DNA of 37,482 nt from an uncultured Lachnospiraceae bacterium (GTDB lineage Bacteria; Bacillota; Clostridia; Lachnospirales; Lachnospiraceae). A program made the translations under genes and the position numbers. The stretch covers positions 1-37,482 of the forward strand of contig CAMOZZ010000005.1 in assembly GCA_946631165.1 (NCBI GenBank), given 5' to 3'. The notes beneath the pieces were generated by a model. That model had not been told where the DNA came from. It saw nothing but the letters and a program-made list of their open reading frames with translations, and searched no databases. Below, in pieces: positions 16,777 through 26,530 of this stretch; the stretch's first letter is position 1, and the number at the start of each line of letters is the position of its first letter.

Positions 16777-19731
16777 TTATGATTCTCCAAGTTCTTCAAG
16801 AAGCGCTTCGAACTGATCCATGCTCATCAGGATCTCTCTTGCTTTGGTCCCATTGTCCTCACTGACAACGCCGTAATCCGCCAGCTGATCCATGATCCTG
16901 GCTGCGCGGTTGAATCCGATCCTGAAAGCGCGCTGCAGATTGCCGATCGAAGCCTTTTCCTTCTCTATGATAAATCTGCCCGTCTGCGCGAACAGTTCAT
17001 CCCGTTCTCCCGCTCCCACGGTTCCTGCATCCTTTGCCGAAGCAGCCATATGCTGCTCGATCGATTTGTTGGAAACAGGCGCATCCTCTGTCTGATCCTG
17101 CAGGAAGCGGATAACTTCCGCGATCTCTTCATCCGACAGGAATGCCCCCTGCACTCTGACAGGTTTGGGATAGCTGGAAGGATAGAAAAGCATATCTCCG
17201 TTCCCGAGAAGCGTTTCGGCACCGCTCTGGTCGAGAATAATTCTGGAGTCGATGGAAGACTGTACAGACAGCGCGATCCTGGACTGCACATTTGTCTTGA
17301 TCAGGCCGGTAATAACATCCGCCGAAGGTCTCTGGGTAGCGAGCACCAGATGGATGCCGGCCGCTCTTGCAAGCGCTGCCAGACGGCAGATGGCGTCCTC
17401 GACTTCTTTCGCGGCGACCATCATCAGATCCGCCATCTCGTCCACGACGATCACGATCTGCGGAAGCTTGGGATGATCCGGATCCTCTTCTTCCATTGCC
17501 TTTTTGTTATAACCCTTAATATCCCGCACGCCGTAATCAGCGAATTTCTGATAACGGTCCGTCATCTCTGCCACTGCCCAGTTAAGCGCGCCGGCGGCCA
17601 TCTTTGCATCCGTCACGACTGGGATCAGCAGATGCGGAATGCCATTGTAAACGGATAATTCGACCATTTTGGGATCGACCATGATGAATTTTACATCATC
17701 CGGATGGGCTTTGTAAAGGATGCTCATGATCAGCGTATTGATGCAGACGGATTTTCCCGATCCTGTAGCGCCCGCGATCAACAGATGCGGCATCTTTGCC
17801 AGATCCGTTACGATAATATCGCCGGAAATGCCCTTGCCGACACCGAACGTGATCCTGGAAGCGGACTTCTTGAATTCCGGAGATTCCAGCAGTTCCCTGA
17901 AGCGGACCATCTGTTTGGTCTTGTTGGGTACCTCAATGCCGACGGCTGCCTTCCCGGGAATCGGCGCTTCAATTCTGATATCCGAAGCAGCCAGGTTCAG
18001 CTTGATGTCGTCAGCAAGGGAAGTGATCCTGCTGACCTTTACGCCCTGATCAGGCTGGAGTTCATATCTCGTGACAGAAGGGCCGCAGCTGATATCCGTG
18101 ACCGTAACGCCCACGCCGAAGTCCCTCAGCGTCTGCTGCAGCTTCAGCGCAGTCGCTTTCAGGGAATCCGCGGAGATATCCGATGACTGGTCCGCCGCTT
18201 TCAGCAGGCTGAGCGGCGGGAAGACATACTCCCGCTTCACGACCGGCTTCTCCGGCTCAGCCGGTCTGACCGGCGCTGTAAATGTCACGCCGGAATTGCC
18301 GTCCTTGGCTTCGCCTTTCCGCCAGATATCGCCGTCGTTCGATGAACTGCCGCGGCTTCCGGTACTTCCTGTTTTCCCGGCATGGCTGTTGGATGACACG
18401 TGTGCGGTCATCCTGCCTGCATTGGTATTCCGGACAGCAGTCTGTTCAGGTTCTTCCCTGTTCGCCCCGGCTTTTTCAATATCATCCTTTGTAGGAACCG
18501 GCGCTGCGGCAAAATCATCATAAGCAGCCATGCTGTCTTCAATATCCGGTTCCTCTTCGGCCGGATGAGCAGCTGCAGGCATATGAATGACCGGCTCGAA
18601 TTTCACTTCCGGTTCTTCTTCGAACACAGGGGGCTGAAGCGCTGTTTCCGCAGATGCAGGTGTTTTTGCAGTTCCTGTTTTCCTGCCGGATCTGCTTACT
18701 TCAGGGGCATCTTCCTCTGTTATATCAGTAAACAGATTCCTTCCGGCAAAACCGGTGTTCTCCGCTTCCGGTCCTGCTTTCCGGTCGAGTGACTCCAGTT
18801 CCGCCAGCGTCCGCTTATCCCGCTTCGGCAGATCTCGCGGATCGATCCCGTGTTTTTCCGTTCTGTTCACCTGCTCAGCCGGAAGCGTATTCTGCTGTTT
18901 TTTCTTTCCGCCTGAAATCTTCGGTTCGGGAATACGCTGTTCGGTGATCTCATCCTCTTCCAGCTTCGTCTCTTCCCCGAAGGCCAGGCTCTTTACATGG
19001 ATCTCAGCGCGTTTCGATTCTATTTCTTTCAGCCGTTCCCTTCTCTGAAGCTCTTCCTCTTCTCTTTTCAGCGCCCGGATCTCTTTCCTGACTTCGCGTT
19101 CGGATTGTGCATCCTCATACATTTCCAGTCCCCGTTCCCTGATCGGTCTGATCAGCGAGCGGCCCCTGGCAAATTCCAGTCCGATCAGCAAGAGGACGAT
19201 CAGTACCAGATAAGTCCCGGGGATACCGATGAGCGGATACAGCATGGTATAGAAGAAACCGCCGAAAAAGCCGCCGGTAAGCCCGTCTCCGCCGTAAGCG
19301 TAATAATCCTTCAGGGTCATGGTCAACTGGCTGCTGTTTCCGCTGATCAGCTCCAGAATCCCGCAGACCGAGATCAGCGCCACAAAAGCCGAAGCGACCT
19401 TCAGGGCTGTAAGACCGGGTTTTTCCTTATAATTAATGTGTACCAGCACAGCCGCCCACAAAAGGAAGAACGGAAAGATATAGCCGCAGGTCCCGAAAAG
19501 GCCCATCTGAAAATTCCTGAGTCCCTTTCCGGCACTGCCCGCCAGATCCAGATCTCCCAAAAGCAGCAGAACGCACAGTGTTATGAACAGCAAAAGAACG
19601 ACATCCGTATAAAGCACCGGTCTCTGGGACGATGCGCCTGATGTCCTGTTTGTCTGCTGTTTCTTCTTTTTTGCCGACGCAGTCTTTTTCTGTGCGTCGG
19701 CTTTTTTTGTTCTGTTCTTGTTTTTCGTCAA
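16777..19731 (-). CDS. ftsK: FtsK/SpoIIIE DNA translocase
   Basis: 984 aa: N-terminal TM domain, long acidic linker, LLIAGATGSGKSVCINTLIMSIL, IVVDEMADLMM, ATQRPSADVITGLIKTN, C-terminal gamma domain (IGNLQRAFRIGFNRAARIMDQLADYGVV). TTG start with GGAGGA upstream. Confidence 0.95.
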   Translation of the reverse strand: MTKNKNRTKKADAQKKTASAKKKKQQTNRTSGASSQRPVLYTDVVLLLFITLCVLLLLGDLDLAGSAGKGLRNFQMGLFGTCGYIFPFFLLWAAVLVHINYKEKPGLTALKVASAFVALISVCGILELISGNSSQLTMTLKDYYAYGGDGLTGGFFGGFFYTMLYPLIGIPGTYLVLIVLLLIGLEFARGRSLIRPIRERGLEMYEDAQSEREVRKEIRALKREEEELQRRERLKEIESKRAEIHVKSLAFGEETKLEEDEITEQRIPEPKISGGKKKQQNTLPAEQVNRTEKHGIDPRDLPKRDKRTLAELESLDRKAGPEAENTGFAGRNLFTDITEEDAPEVSRSGRKTGTAKTPASAETALQPPVFEEEPEVKFEPVIHMPAAAHPAEEEPDIEDSMAAYDDFAAAPVPTKDDIEKAGANREEPEQTAVRNTNAGRMTAHVSSNSHAGKTGSTGSRGSSSNDGDIWRKGEAKDGNSGVTFTAPVRPAEPEKPVVKREYVFPPLSLLKAADQSSDISADSLKATALKLQQTLRDFGVGVTVTDISCGPSVTRYELQPDQGVKVSRITSLADDIKLNLAASDIRIEAPIPGKAAVGIEVPNKTKQMVRFRELLESPEFKKSASRITFGVGKGISGDIIVTDLAKMPHLLIAGATGSGKSVCINTLIMSILYKAHPDDVKFIMVDPKMVELSVYNGIPHLLIPVVTDAKMAAGALNWAVAEMTDRYQKFADYGVRDIKGYNKKAMEEEDPDHPKLPQIVIVVDEMADLMMVAAKEVEDAICRLAALARAAGIHLVLATQRPSADVITGLIKTNVQSRIALSVQSSIDSRIILDQSGAETLLGNGDMLFYPSSYPKPVRVQGAFLSDEEIAEVIRFLQDQTEDAPVSNKSIEQHMAASAKDAGTVGAGERDELFAQTGRFIIEKEKASIGNLQRAFRIGFNRAARIMDQLADYGVVSEDNGTKAREILMSMDQFEALLEELGES

Positions 19732-19775
19732 ACCGATTCCTCCGTACGGATCCGGTTCTGATCCGCATTTGATGT

Positions 19776-19804
19776 ATTATAGCACGATATTTACGATTTG
19801 GCAA
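19776..19804 (-). promoter_or_regulatory. Promoter of ftsK
   Basis: Minus strand TTGCCA-17 nt-TATAAT. Confidence 0.65.
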
Positions 19805-19881
19805 AAAAGAATCAAACATATGTTTCCTTCTGTTTTCCTTAATAAATGAATTCAAATAAGCCAAATAATGAATCAAAAAGC

Positions 19882-19910
19882 TTGCTATGAATTGCCAAAT
19901 GATGTATTCT
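19882..19910 (+). promoter_or_regulatory. Possible promoter of hppA
   Basis: TTGCTA-17 nt-TATTCT. An alternative is TTGCCA (19892)-19 nt-TATGAT (19917). Confidence 0.4.
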
Positions 19911-19980
19911 GTAAGGTATGATACGGGGTATTTCTGCTGCTGGCAGAGTATCTCAAAATATAGAGAAAGGTGTATCAACT

Positions 19981-21993
19981 ATGCAGAATCTAATCTATGC
20001 AGCACCTGTCTGTGCAGTGATCGCACTGCTTTTTGCCCTCTACAAGGCAAGCTTTGTAAGCAAGCAGTCCGAAGGCACGGACAGAATGAAGGAAATCGCA
20101 TCCGCAATCAGCGAAGGTGCCCATGCATTCCTTTTTTCAGAGTACAGGATCCTCGTGGTTTTTATCGTTGTACTCTTTGTCCTGATCGGACTGGGAATCG
20201 GAAGCTGGATGACAGCTGTCTGCTTCCTGATCGGCGCGCTGTTCTCCGTAGCAGCCGGTTACGCAGGCATGACCGTTGCCGTTAAGGCAAATGTCCGTAC
20301 CGCAAACGCCGCAAAGGAATCCGGTATGAACAAAGCGCTTTCCGTAGCGTTCTCCGGCGGTTCCGTCATGGGAATGTGCGTGGTAGGTCTGGGACTTCTC
20401 GGCTGCTCGCTCATTTATATGATCACAGGGAATTATGAAATCCTCTTCGGTTTCTCACTCGGTGCCTCTTCCATCGCCCTGTTCGCCCGTGTCGGCGGCG
20501 GTATCTATACGAAGGCTGCTGACGTAGGCGCTGACCTTGTCGGAAAAGTCGAAGCCGGCATCCCGGAAGACGATCCCCGTAATCCCGCTGTTATCGCTGA
20601 TAACGTCGGTGACAACGTCGGTGACGTAGCCGGTATGGGCGCCGACCTGTTCGAATCCTATGTCGGTTCCGTCGTTTCCGCAGTAACGCTCGGTGCCACT
20701 TCCGCCGCCTTCGTGCAGTCAGGCATTGCCGGCGATGCTGCTGTATTCCCGCTCCTTCTTGCGGCAGTAGGCATCATCGCTTCCGTCATCGGAACCTTCT
20801 TCGTAAGAGGCGGCGAGAACGCCAATCCGCAGGCTGCGCTGACGATGGGTTCCTATGCTTCCGCCGTTGTTGTAGCAATTCTTGCGCTGGTCTTCTCCAT
20901 GCGTATCTTCGGCAGTGTAAATCAGGGCATTGCTGTGATTGCCGGTCTGGTCGTCGGTCTGATCATCGGTAAAGTTACAGAGATCTACACATCCGGCGAT
21001 TACAAATTTGTCAAAAAGATCGCAGAACAGTCCGAGACCGGTTCCGCAACCACGATCATTTCCGGTATTGCCGTCGGAATGATGTCCACCTGCGTACCGC
21101 TTCTTCTGATCTGTCTCGGCATCTTCATTTCCTTCAAGACAGCCGGCCTTTACGGTATCGCGCTCGCAGCAGTAGGAATGCTTTCCACTACCGGAATCAC
21201 CGTCGCGGTCGACGCATACGGCCCGATCGCTGACAATGCCGGCGGTATCGCCGAGATGTCCGGTCTGGACGAATCCGTCCGTGAGATCACGGATAAGCTC
21301 GATGCAGTCGGCAACACCACAGCTGCCATGGGTAAAGGATTCGCGATCGGATCTGCCGCTCTTACCGCACTTGCCCTGTTCGTATCTTACGCACAGGCTG
21401 TCGGCATCAGCGAAGCAGGCATCAACATCCTTGATTCCAACGTTACGATCGGTCTTCTGATCGGCGGCATGCTTCCGTTCGTATTCTCCGCCATGACCAT
21501 GGATTCCGTTTCCAAGGCTGCCTATAAGATGATCGAGGAAGTGCGCCGTCAGTTCCGTACCATCCCCGGCATCATGGAAGGCACCGGAAAGCCCGATTAT
21601 ACCAAGTGCGTTTCCATTTCCACGCAGGCCGCTCTTCACGAGATGCTTGTTCCCGGTCTGATGGCCGTTATCGTTCCTGTAGCTGTCGGCATCCTTCTCG
21701 GACCGGCTTCCCTCGGCGGACTGCTTGCCGGAGCGCTTGTAACAGGCGTTATGCTCGCCATCTTCATGAGTAATGCCGGCGGCGCCTGGGACAATGCAAA
21801 GAAGTTCATTGAAGAAGGAAATCACGGCGGTAAGGGTTCCGACGCCCACAAGGCTGCCGTTGTCGGCGATACCGTCGGCGATCCTTTCAAGGATACTTCA
21901 GGCCCTTCCATCAACATCCTCATCAAACTGATGACGGTAGTATCCCTTGTTTTCGCTCCTCTGTTCATTCAGATCGGCGGACTGCTGCTGTAA
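19981..21993 (+). CDS. hppA: Membrane-bound ion-translocating pyrophosphatase (K+-dependent type by motif)
   Basis: ORF 19918..21993; start refined to [77 protein letters not shown], many TM segments. Confidence 0.96.
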   Translation: MQNLIYAAPVCAVIALLFALYKASFVSKQSEGTDRMKEIASAISEGAHAFLFSEYRILVVFIVVLFVLIGLGIGSWMTAVCFLIGALFSVAAGYAGMTVAVKANVRTANAAKESGMNKALSVAFSGGSVMGMCVVGLGLLGCSLIYMITGNYEILFGFSLGASSIALFARVGGGIYTKAADVGADLVGKVEAGIPEDDPRNPAVIADNVGDNVGDVAGMGADLFESYVGSVVSAVTLGATSAAFVQSGIAGDAAVFPLLLAAVGIIASVIGTFFVRGGENANPQAALTMGSYASAVVVAILALVFSMRIFGSVNQGIAVIAGLVVGLIIGKVTEIYTSGDYKFVKKIAEQSETGSATTIISGIAVGMMSTCVPLLLICLGIFISFKTAGLYGIALAAVGMLSTTGITVAVDAYGPIADNAGGIAEMSGLDESVREITDKLDAVGNTTAAMGKGFAIGSAALTALALFVSYAQAVGISEAGINILDSNVTIGLLIGGMLPFVFSAMTMDSVSKAAYKMIEEVRRQFRTIPGIMEGTGKPDYTKCVSISTQAALHEMLVPGLMAVIVPVAVGILLGPASLGGLLAGALVTGVMLAIFMSNAGGAWDNAKKFIEEGNHGGKGSDAHKAAVVGDTVGDPFKDTSGPSINILIKLMTVVSLVFAPLFIQIGGLLL

Positions 21994-22011
21994 TAGTCAG
22001 AAAGAAGAGTC

Positions 22012-22040
22012 AAGGCGCGCCATTAAGCGGCGCGCCTTTT
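22012..22040 (+). terminator. Intrinsic terminator of hppA
   Basis: AAGGCGCGC-loop-GCGCGCCTTTT. Confidence 0.85.
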
Positions 22041-22517
22041 TCATTTCCAGAAATCCTTCAGTTTATCAACGGCAGCAGCCGCGTGTTTTTCCGTTGCTGC
22101 AACAGCAAATATTGTATCTTCTCCTGCGATAGTCCCGAGAATACCGTCCCATTTTGTCCGGTCCATTGCGGCACAGACAGCCTGCGCCATACCGCCGCTT
22201 GTTTTTATGACCACGATGTTTCCTGCGCTGCTTACAGATATCACCGCTTCCCCGAAAGTCGGATAGGCGCTGTGATAATCCCTGGCTGTTTCCGGAATCT
22301 GCAGTTCCGGCGCCGTATATACAGACCTGCCGTCCGCGTCAGGCGTCTTGACGAGTTTCAGTTCCCTTATGTCCCTCGATACGGTCGCCTGTGTGACATG
22401 AAATCCTTTTTTCTTCAGCAGCAGCATCAGCTCTGTCTGCGTGGAAACCGGCTCCTCTGCGATGATCCTCAGAATGCCTTCGCGCCTTTCATTGATCCCC
22501 TGACGTCCTTCACCCAT
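22041..22517 (-). CDS. argR: Arginine repressor ArgR
   Basis: RREGILRIIAEEPVSTQTELMLLLKKKGFHVTQATVSRDIRELKLVK and the C-terminal GILGTIAGEDTIFAV oligomerisation/Arg-binding motif. Confidence 0.94.
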   Translation of the reverse strand: MGEGRQGINERREGILRIIAEEPVSTQTELMLLLKKKGFHVTQATVSRDIRELKLVKTPDADGRSVYTAPELQIPETARDYHSAYPTFGEAVISVSSAGNIVVIKTSGGMAQAVCAAMDRTKWDGILGTIAGEDTIFAVAATEKHAAAAVDKLKDFWK

Positions 22518-22527
22518 CTCTTCCGCC

Positions 22528-23520
22528 TCATTTCAGCGTGGCATACATCACGGCCTTGATCGTATGCATACGGTTCTCGGCTTCGTCGAATACAACGGAT
22601 GCTTTTGAATTGAACACCTCATCGGTCACTTCCATCTCATTGAGCCCGAATCTTTCGCTGATCTCCCGGCCGATCGTTGTATTCAGATCATGGAAGGAAG
22701 GCAGGCAATGCATGAACAGCGCGCCCTGCGCGGCAAAATTCATCACCCTGCGGTTTACCTGATACCGTTTCAACAGGGAGATCCTCTGCTCCCATACTTC
22801 ATCAGGCTCACCAAGAGACACCCAGACATCGGTATAGATAACGTCAGCTCCGGCAGCACCCTCCGCAACATCATCGGTCAGCGTGATGCTTCCGCCGGTC
22901 TCTTTTGCAATTATTCTGCACTCCTCCACGAGCTTTTCATCAGGGAAGAGTTCCTTCGGCGCACAAGCCGTAAAATGAAGGCCCATCTTTGCGCAGCCGA
23001 CCATGAGGGAATTGCCCATATTATTCCTGGCATCTCCCATAAACGTGAATCTGACGCCCTTTAACCCGCCGAACTTCTCTTCGATCGTCAGCAGATCCGC
23101 CAGGATCTGTGTCGGATGGAAACTGTCCGTAAGACCGTTCCAGACCGGCACGCCGGAGCATCTTGCAAGATCTTCGACATGTTCCTGCGAGAATCCGCGG
23201 AATTCGATGCCGTCATACATACGGCCGAGTACTTTCGCCGTATCGGAAATGCTTTCCTTCTTTCCCATCTGGGAACTGCCCGGATCCAGATATGTCACGC
23301 CCATGCCGAGATCCATACCGGCCACTTCAAAAGCGCATCGGGTCCTGGTGGACGTTTTTTCAAAAAGAAGGACAATATTTTTTCCTTCCAGATATCTGTG
23401 CGGTGTACCGCAGCGCTTCATCTTTTTAAAATCCGCTGCCAGATCGAGCAGATACCGCATTTCTTCCGGTGTGAAATCCAGGAGCTTCAGAAAGCTTCTG
23501 CCGCTAAGATTTATTCCCAT
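22528..23520 (-). CDS. argF: Ornithine carbamoyltransferase
   Basis: Start refined to [56 protein letters not shown]. Confidence 0.94.
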   Translation of the reverse strand: MGINLSGRSFLKLLDFTPEEMRYLLDLAADFKKMKRCGTPHRYLEGKNIVLLFEKTSTRTRCAFEVAGMDLGMGVTYLDPGSSQMGKKESISDTAKVLGRMYDGIEFRGFSQEHVEDLARCSGVPVWNGLTDSFHPTQILADLLTIEEKFGGLKGVRFTFMGDARNNMGNSLMVGCAKMGLHFTACAPKELFPDEKLVEECRIIAKETGGSITLTDDVAEGAAGADVIYTDVWVSLGEPDEVWEQRISLLKRYQVNRRVMNFAAQGALFMHCLPSFHDLNTTIGREISERFGLNEMEVTDEVFNSKASVVFDEAENRMHTIKAVMYATLK

Positions 23521-23536
23521 AAAGACCTCCGTGTAA

Positions 23537-23554
23537 TGCAATAAATATTTATGA
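23537..23554. promoter_or_regulatory. ARG-box-like sequence over the predicted argF transcription start
   Basis: TGCAATAAATATTTATGA, similar to ArgR operators, immediately downstream of the predicted -10. Confidence 0.45.
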
Positions 23555-23557
23555 GCG

Positions 23558-23586
23558 ATTGTATCATTTATGCGCGGATAATTCAA
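23558..23586 (-). promoter_or_regulatory. Promoter of argF-argR
   Basis: Minus strand TTGAAT (23581-23586)-17 nt-TACAAT (23558-23563). Confidence 0.7.
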
Positions 23587-23593
23587 TAGACAA

Positions 23594-23607
23594 TGAATAT
23601 TTATTCA
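23594..23607. promoter_or_regulatory. ARG box (ArgR operator)
   Basis: Perfect 14-bp palindrome-flanked site TGAATATTTATTCA, matching the TGAAT-N4-ATTCA ARG-box core. Confidence 0.7.
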
Positions 23608-23723
23608 AATTCGATCCTTGTCTTCCAATCTCCTCTGTTTTTTCTTCGACCGGTACGGCCTGCTTTCCGGATGTCTGTTATCAAAGGTCTCCTGAAATAC
23701 TTCCCCGCCGGCAGCAAAACTCC

Positions 23724-23752
23724 TTTACAAACAAATCCGCAGACTTTATAAT
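23724..23752 (+). promoter_or_regulatory. Promoter of pyrB-pyrI
   Basis: TTTACA-17 nt-TATAAT, with ATG about 27 nt downstream of the -10. Confidence 0.7.
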
Positions 23753-23778
23753 TTTTAAAACAACATCAGGAGGTGCTC

Positions 23779-24696
23779 ATGAAACATCTGATCGATCCCA
23801 CTGATCTTACACTGGCCGAAATAGACGATATCCTGTCGCTTGCGGAGGATATTATAAAGAATAAAGAGGCCTATGCACATGTTGCCGACGGCAAAAAAAT
23901 CGCTACGCTTTTTTACGAACCCAGCACCCGCACACGGCTCAGTTTTGAAGCTGCCATGCTCGAGCTCGGCGGCTCGGTATTGGGTTTTTCTACGGCGGAT
24001 TCCAGTTCTACAGCCAAAGGCGAAAGTGTTGCTGATACCGCAAGAACCGTTGCCAAATATGCCGATGTCATTGCCATGAGGCATCCAAAGGAAGGCGCTC
24101 CGCTTGTAGCTGCCATGAATGTCGATATCCCCGTCATCAATGCCGGTGACGGCGGTCATCTTCATCCTACCCAGACGCTTACAGACCTGCTTACGATCAG
24201 GGAAGAGACCGGCAGGCTTTCCGATCTTACGATCGGTTTCTGCGGCGACCTGAAGTTCGGACGTACCGTTCATTCACTGATCAAGCAACTCTCAAGATAT
24301 GAAAATATCCGCTTTATTCTGATCTCACCCACAGAACTGCGCATCCCGGATTATATCAAGGACGAAGTGCTTGAAGCCTCCGGTGCCGATTATATCGAAG
24401 TGGAGCGCATGGAGGAAGTCATGCCCGAACTCGACATCCTGTATATGACCAGAGTGCAGAGAGAACGTTTCTTCAATGAAGCGGATTATATCAGACTGAA
24501 AGACTCCTACATCCTGGATCCCGAAAAACTGCTGAATGCAAAAGAATCGCTCAAGATCCTGCATCCGCTTCCCAGAGTAAACGAGATCTCCGTCAAAGTC
24601 GATGCCGACCCGCGTGCGCTTTACTTCAAGCAGGCGGAATATGGCAAGATCGTAAGAAAAGCACTCATCATGAAGCTGCTCGGCCTGTCGCTCTGA
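23779..24696 (+). CDS. pyrB: Aspartate carbamoyltransferase catalytic subunit
   Basis: [72 protein letters not shown]. Confidence 0.96.
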   Translation: MKHLIDPTDLTLAEIDDILSLAEDIIKNKEAYAHVADGKKIATLFYEPSTRTRLSFEAAMLELGGSVLGFSTADSSSTAKGESVADTARTVAKYADVIAMRHPKEGAPLVAAMNVDIPVINAGDGGHLHPTQTLTDLLTIREETGRLSDLTIGFCGDLKFGRTVHSLIKQLSRYENIRFILISPTELRIPDYIKDEVLEASGADYIEVERMEEVMPELDILYMTRVQRERFFNEADYIRLKDSYILDPEKLLNAKESLKILHPLPRVNEISVKVDADPRALYFKQAEYGKIVRKALIMKLLGLSL

Positions 24697-24745
24697 TTGA
24701 TTACGCCGTTTCAGATCATTATCATTCGTACGGAAAGGAAATACC

Positions 24746-25168
24746 ATGCTTAAAGTTGACTCCATAGAAAAAGGAATCGTTCTGGATCATATCAAAGCCG
24801 GCAAATCCATGCAGGTCTATGAATACCTTCATCTTGATGATCTTGACTGCACCGTCGCCATCATGCGCCGTGCCAAAAGCACAAAATACGGAACAAAGGA
24901 CATTATTAAAATTGCCGACCGTATCGATGTGGACCTGGATGTTCTCGGCTATCTCGATCCGGATATTACGGTAAATATTATTGAAGACGGCAGGACTGTT
25001 GAGAAGAAGAAACTGGAACTTCCCGAGAAGATCGTCAATGTAGCAAGATGCAAAAACCCCCGCTGCATTACGTCTACAGAGCAGGAGATCGACCATATCT
25101 TCCGCCTGGTCGACCGGAAGAACCGAGTATACAGATGCATTTACTGCGACCAGAAAGCAGGAAAGTAA
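24746..25168 (+). CDS. pyrI: Aspartate carbamoyltransferase regulatory subunit
   Basis: LKVDSIEKGIVLDHIKAGKSMQVYEYL...CKNPRCIT...YRCIYCDQKAGK four-Cys zinc domain. Confidence 0.95.
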   Translation: MLKVDSIEKGIVLDHIKAGKSMQVYEYLHLDDLDCTVAIMRRAKSTKYGTKDIIKIADRIDVDLDVLGYLDPDITVNIIEDGRTVEKKKLELPEKIVNVARCKNPRCITSTEQEIDHIFRLVDRKNRVYRCIYCDQKAGK

Positions 25169-25221
25169 TCTTCCCTTTTTCATGTTTCAAAGCAGCTTAG
25201 TATTCAGTAAGTGGAGATATT

Positions 25222-26511
25222 ATGTGCAACATTAAAGTATCAGTAATCATGCCCGTTTATAATGCCGAAAAGCATCTGCGGCAATGCCTTGACAGCGTTG
25301 CCGGTCAGACGCTTAAAGAGATCGAGATCATCTGCGTGGATGACGGATCCACAGATTCTTCACCGGCCATTCTCGAAGAATACGCTGCTTCTGACAGCCG
25401 GTTCCGGATTTACCATCAGCAGAATCTCTTCGCAGGCGTTGCCCGCAACAACGGAATGAGCCATGCGACAGGAAAATATCTGGCATTCTGGGACTCGGAT
25501 GATTATTTCTATCCTGAGGCGCTGGAAAAAATGTATGCCAAAGCCGAGGAGGATCATGCTGACATCTGTCTGTGTGATGCTGATCAGTATTATGACGGAA
25601 TCGATTTTGAAACGACAGGCGGTATGTATCTGAATCATAAACACCTGCCCGCAGAGACGCCGTTTTCCAGGAAAACACATCCCGATATTATCCTGAATAT
25701 CATCAATGCTGCTCCGTGGACGAAGCTGTTCAGACATGATTTTGTATCGGACACGGGCATCCTTTTTCAGGCTGTGCGCAACGGGAACGATGTCTATTTT
25801 GTAGAATGCATGCTTGCTTTGGCTGACAAAGTAACTTATGTGGATGAACCACTTCTTTGCTACAGAAGAAACCAGTCAGATTCCCTTGTCGGAACACTTT
25901 CTTCTGCCCCGACTGCGCCGGTGGATGCCTGGATCGCCATCCATGATACCTTAATGGAACGAAATGCCTTTCCTGCGAAAAGTTTCAGGAATAAAGTGAT
26001 GAGCAGCATGATCTATATGCTTAGAAATGCATCCGGATCATTTACGGCCTTCTCCGGTGCATATGATTACCTGAAAAACGTCGGTATCACCGGACTTGGC
26101 CTTGACCAGGCGGATCCTTCCGATTTCTTTGATCCCTGGCATTCTGATTGTCTGGATCATATAAAACAGGATGACGCGCAGGATTTCATGGCCTACCTGT
26201 TTCATTACACCTACATAAAGCTTACAGAAGCCAACGCCAAGCGGCTCAAACAGAAGCAGAAAGCTGCTGATGCGAAAGGCAAACTAAAAAATGTCAAAGC
26301 GGATCTGAAGGAAGCCGTTTCGGAAGGGAAGCAGCTCCGTAAAGAACTGGATGCCTTACAGGCAGAAAGAGATGCCCTGAGCGCTGACAAAAGCAGTCTG
26401 CAGGAAGAACTCGGTGAACTGCAGAAAAAGCTTGATGAGACCCTTAATTCCAATTCCTATAAAGTCGGACACGCCCTGATGTGGCTGCCCGGGAAAATAA
26501 AGAACGGATGA
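25222..26511 (+). CDS. Glycosyltransferase family 2 protein with C-terminal coiled coil
   Basis: VSVIMPVYNAEKHLRQCLDSVAGQTLKEIEIICVDDGSTDSSPAILEEY...YLAFWDSDDYF; heptad-like K/E/L-rich tail at about aa 330-415. Confidence 0.9.
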   Translation: MCNIKVSVIMPVYNAEKHLRQCLDSVAGQTLKEIEIICVDDGSTDSSPAILEEYAASDSRFRIYHQQNLFAGVARNNGMSHATGKYLAFWDSDDYFYPEALEKMYAKAEEDHADICLCDADQYYDGIDFETTGGMYLNHKHLPAETPFSRKTHPDIILNIINAAPWTKLFRHDFVSDTGILFQAVRNGNDVYFVECMLALADKVTYVDEPLLCYRRNQSDSLVGTLSSAPTAPVDAWIAIHDTLMERNAFPAKSFRNKVMSSMIYMLRNASGSFTAFSGAYDYLKNVGITGLGLDQADPSDFFDPWHSDCLDHIKQDDAQDFMAYLFHYTYIKLTEANAKRLKQKQKAADAKGKLKNVKADLKEAVSEGKQLRKELDALQAERDALSADKSSLQEELGELQKKLDETLNSNSYKVGHALMWLPGKIKNG

Positions 26512-26526
26512 TATCATCCGTTCTTT
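26499..26526. terminator. Bidirectional terminator, 28-nt perfect palindrome
   Basis: AAAGAACGGATGATATCATCCGTTCTTT between convergent genes. The GT2 TGA stop (26509-26511) lies in the stem. Confidence 0.8.
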
Positions 26527-26530
26527 TTCT

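Noticed and set aside
19796-19900. 9-bp inverted repeat ATTTGGCAA / TTGCCAAAT between ftsK and hppA, plus the palindrome AAACATATGTTT at 19814-19825
   Set aside because: The arms coincide with TTGCCA -35-like elements of divergent promoters, and the 12-bp AT-rich palindrome is weak evidence; not enough to call an operator.
20719-21849. 376-aa minus-strand ORF
   Set aside because: Antisense to hppA; Gly/Asp/His-rich shadow translation without a domain.
23608-23723. PyrR-type attenuator ahead of pyrB
   Set aside because: The best promoter is at 23724-23752, so this sequence would not be transcribed into the pyrB leader; no antiterminator/terminator pair seen.
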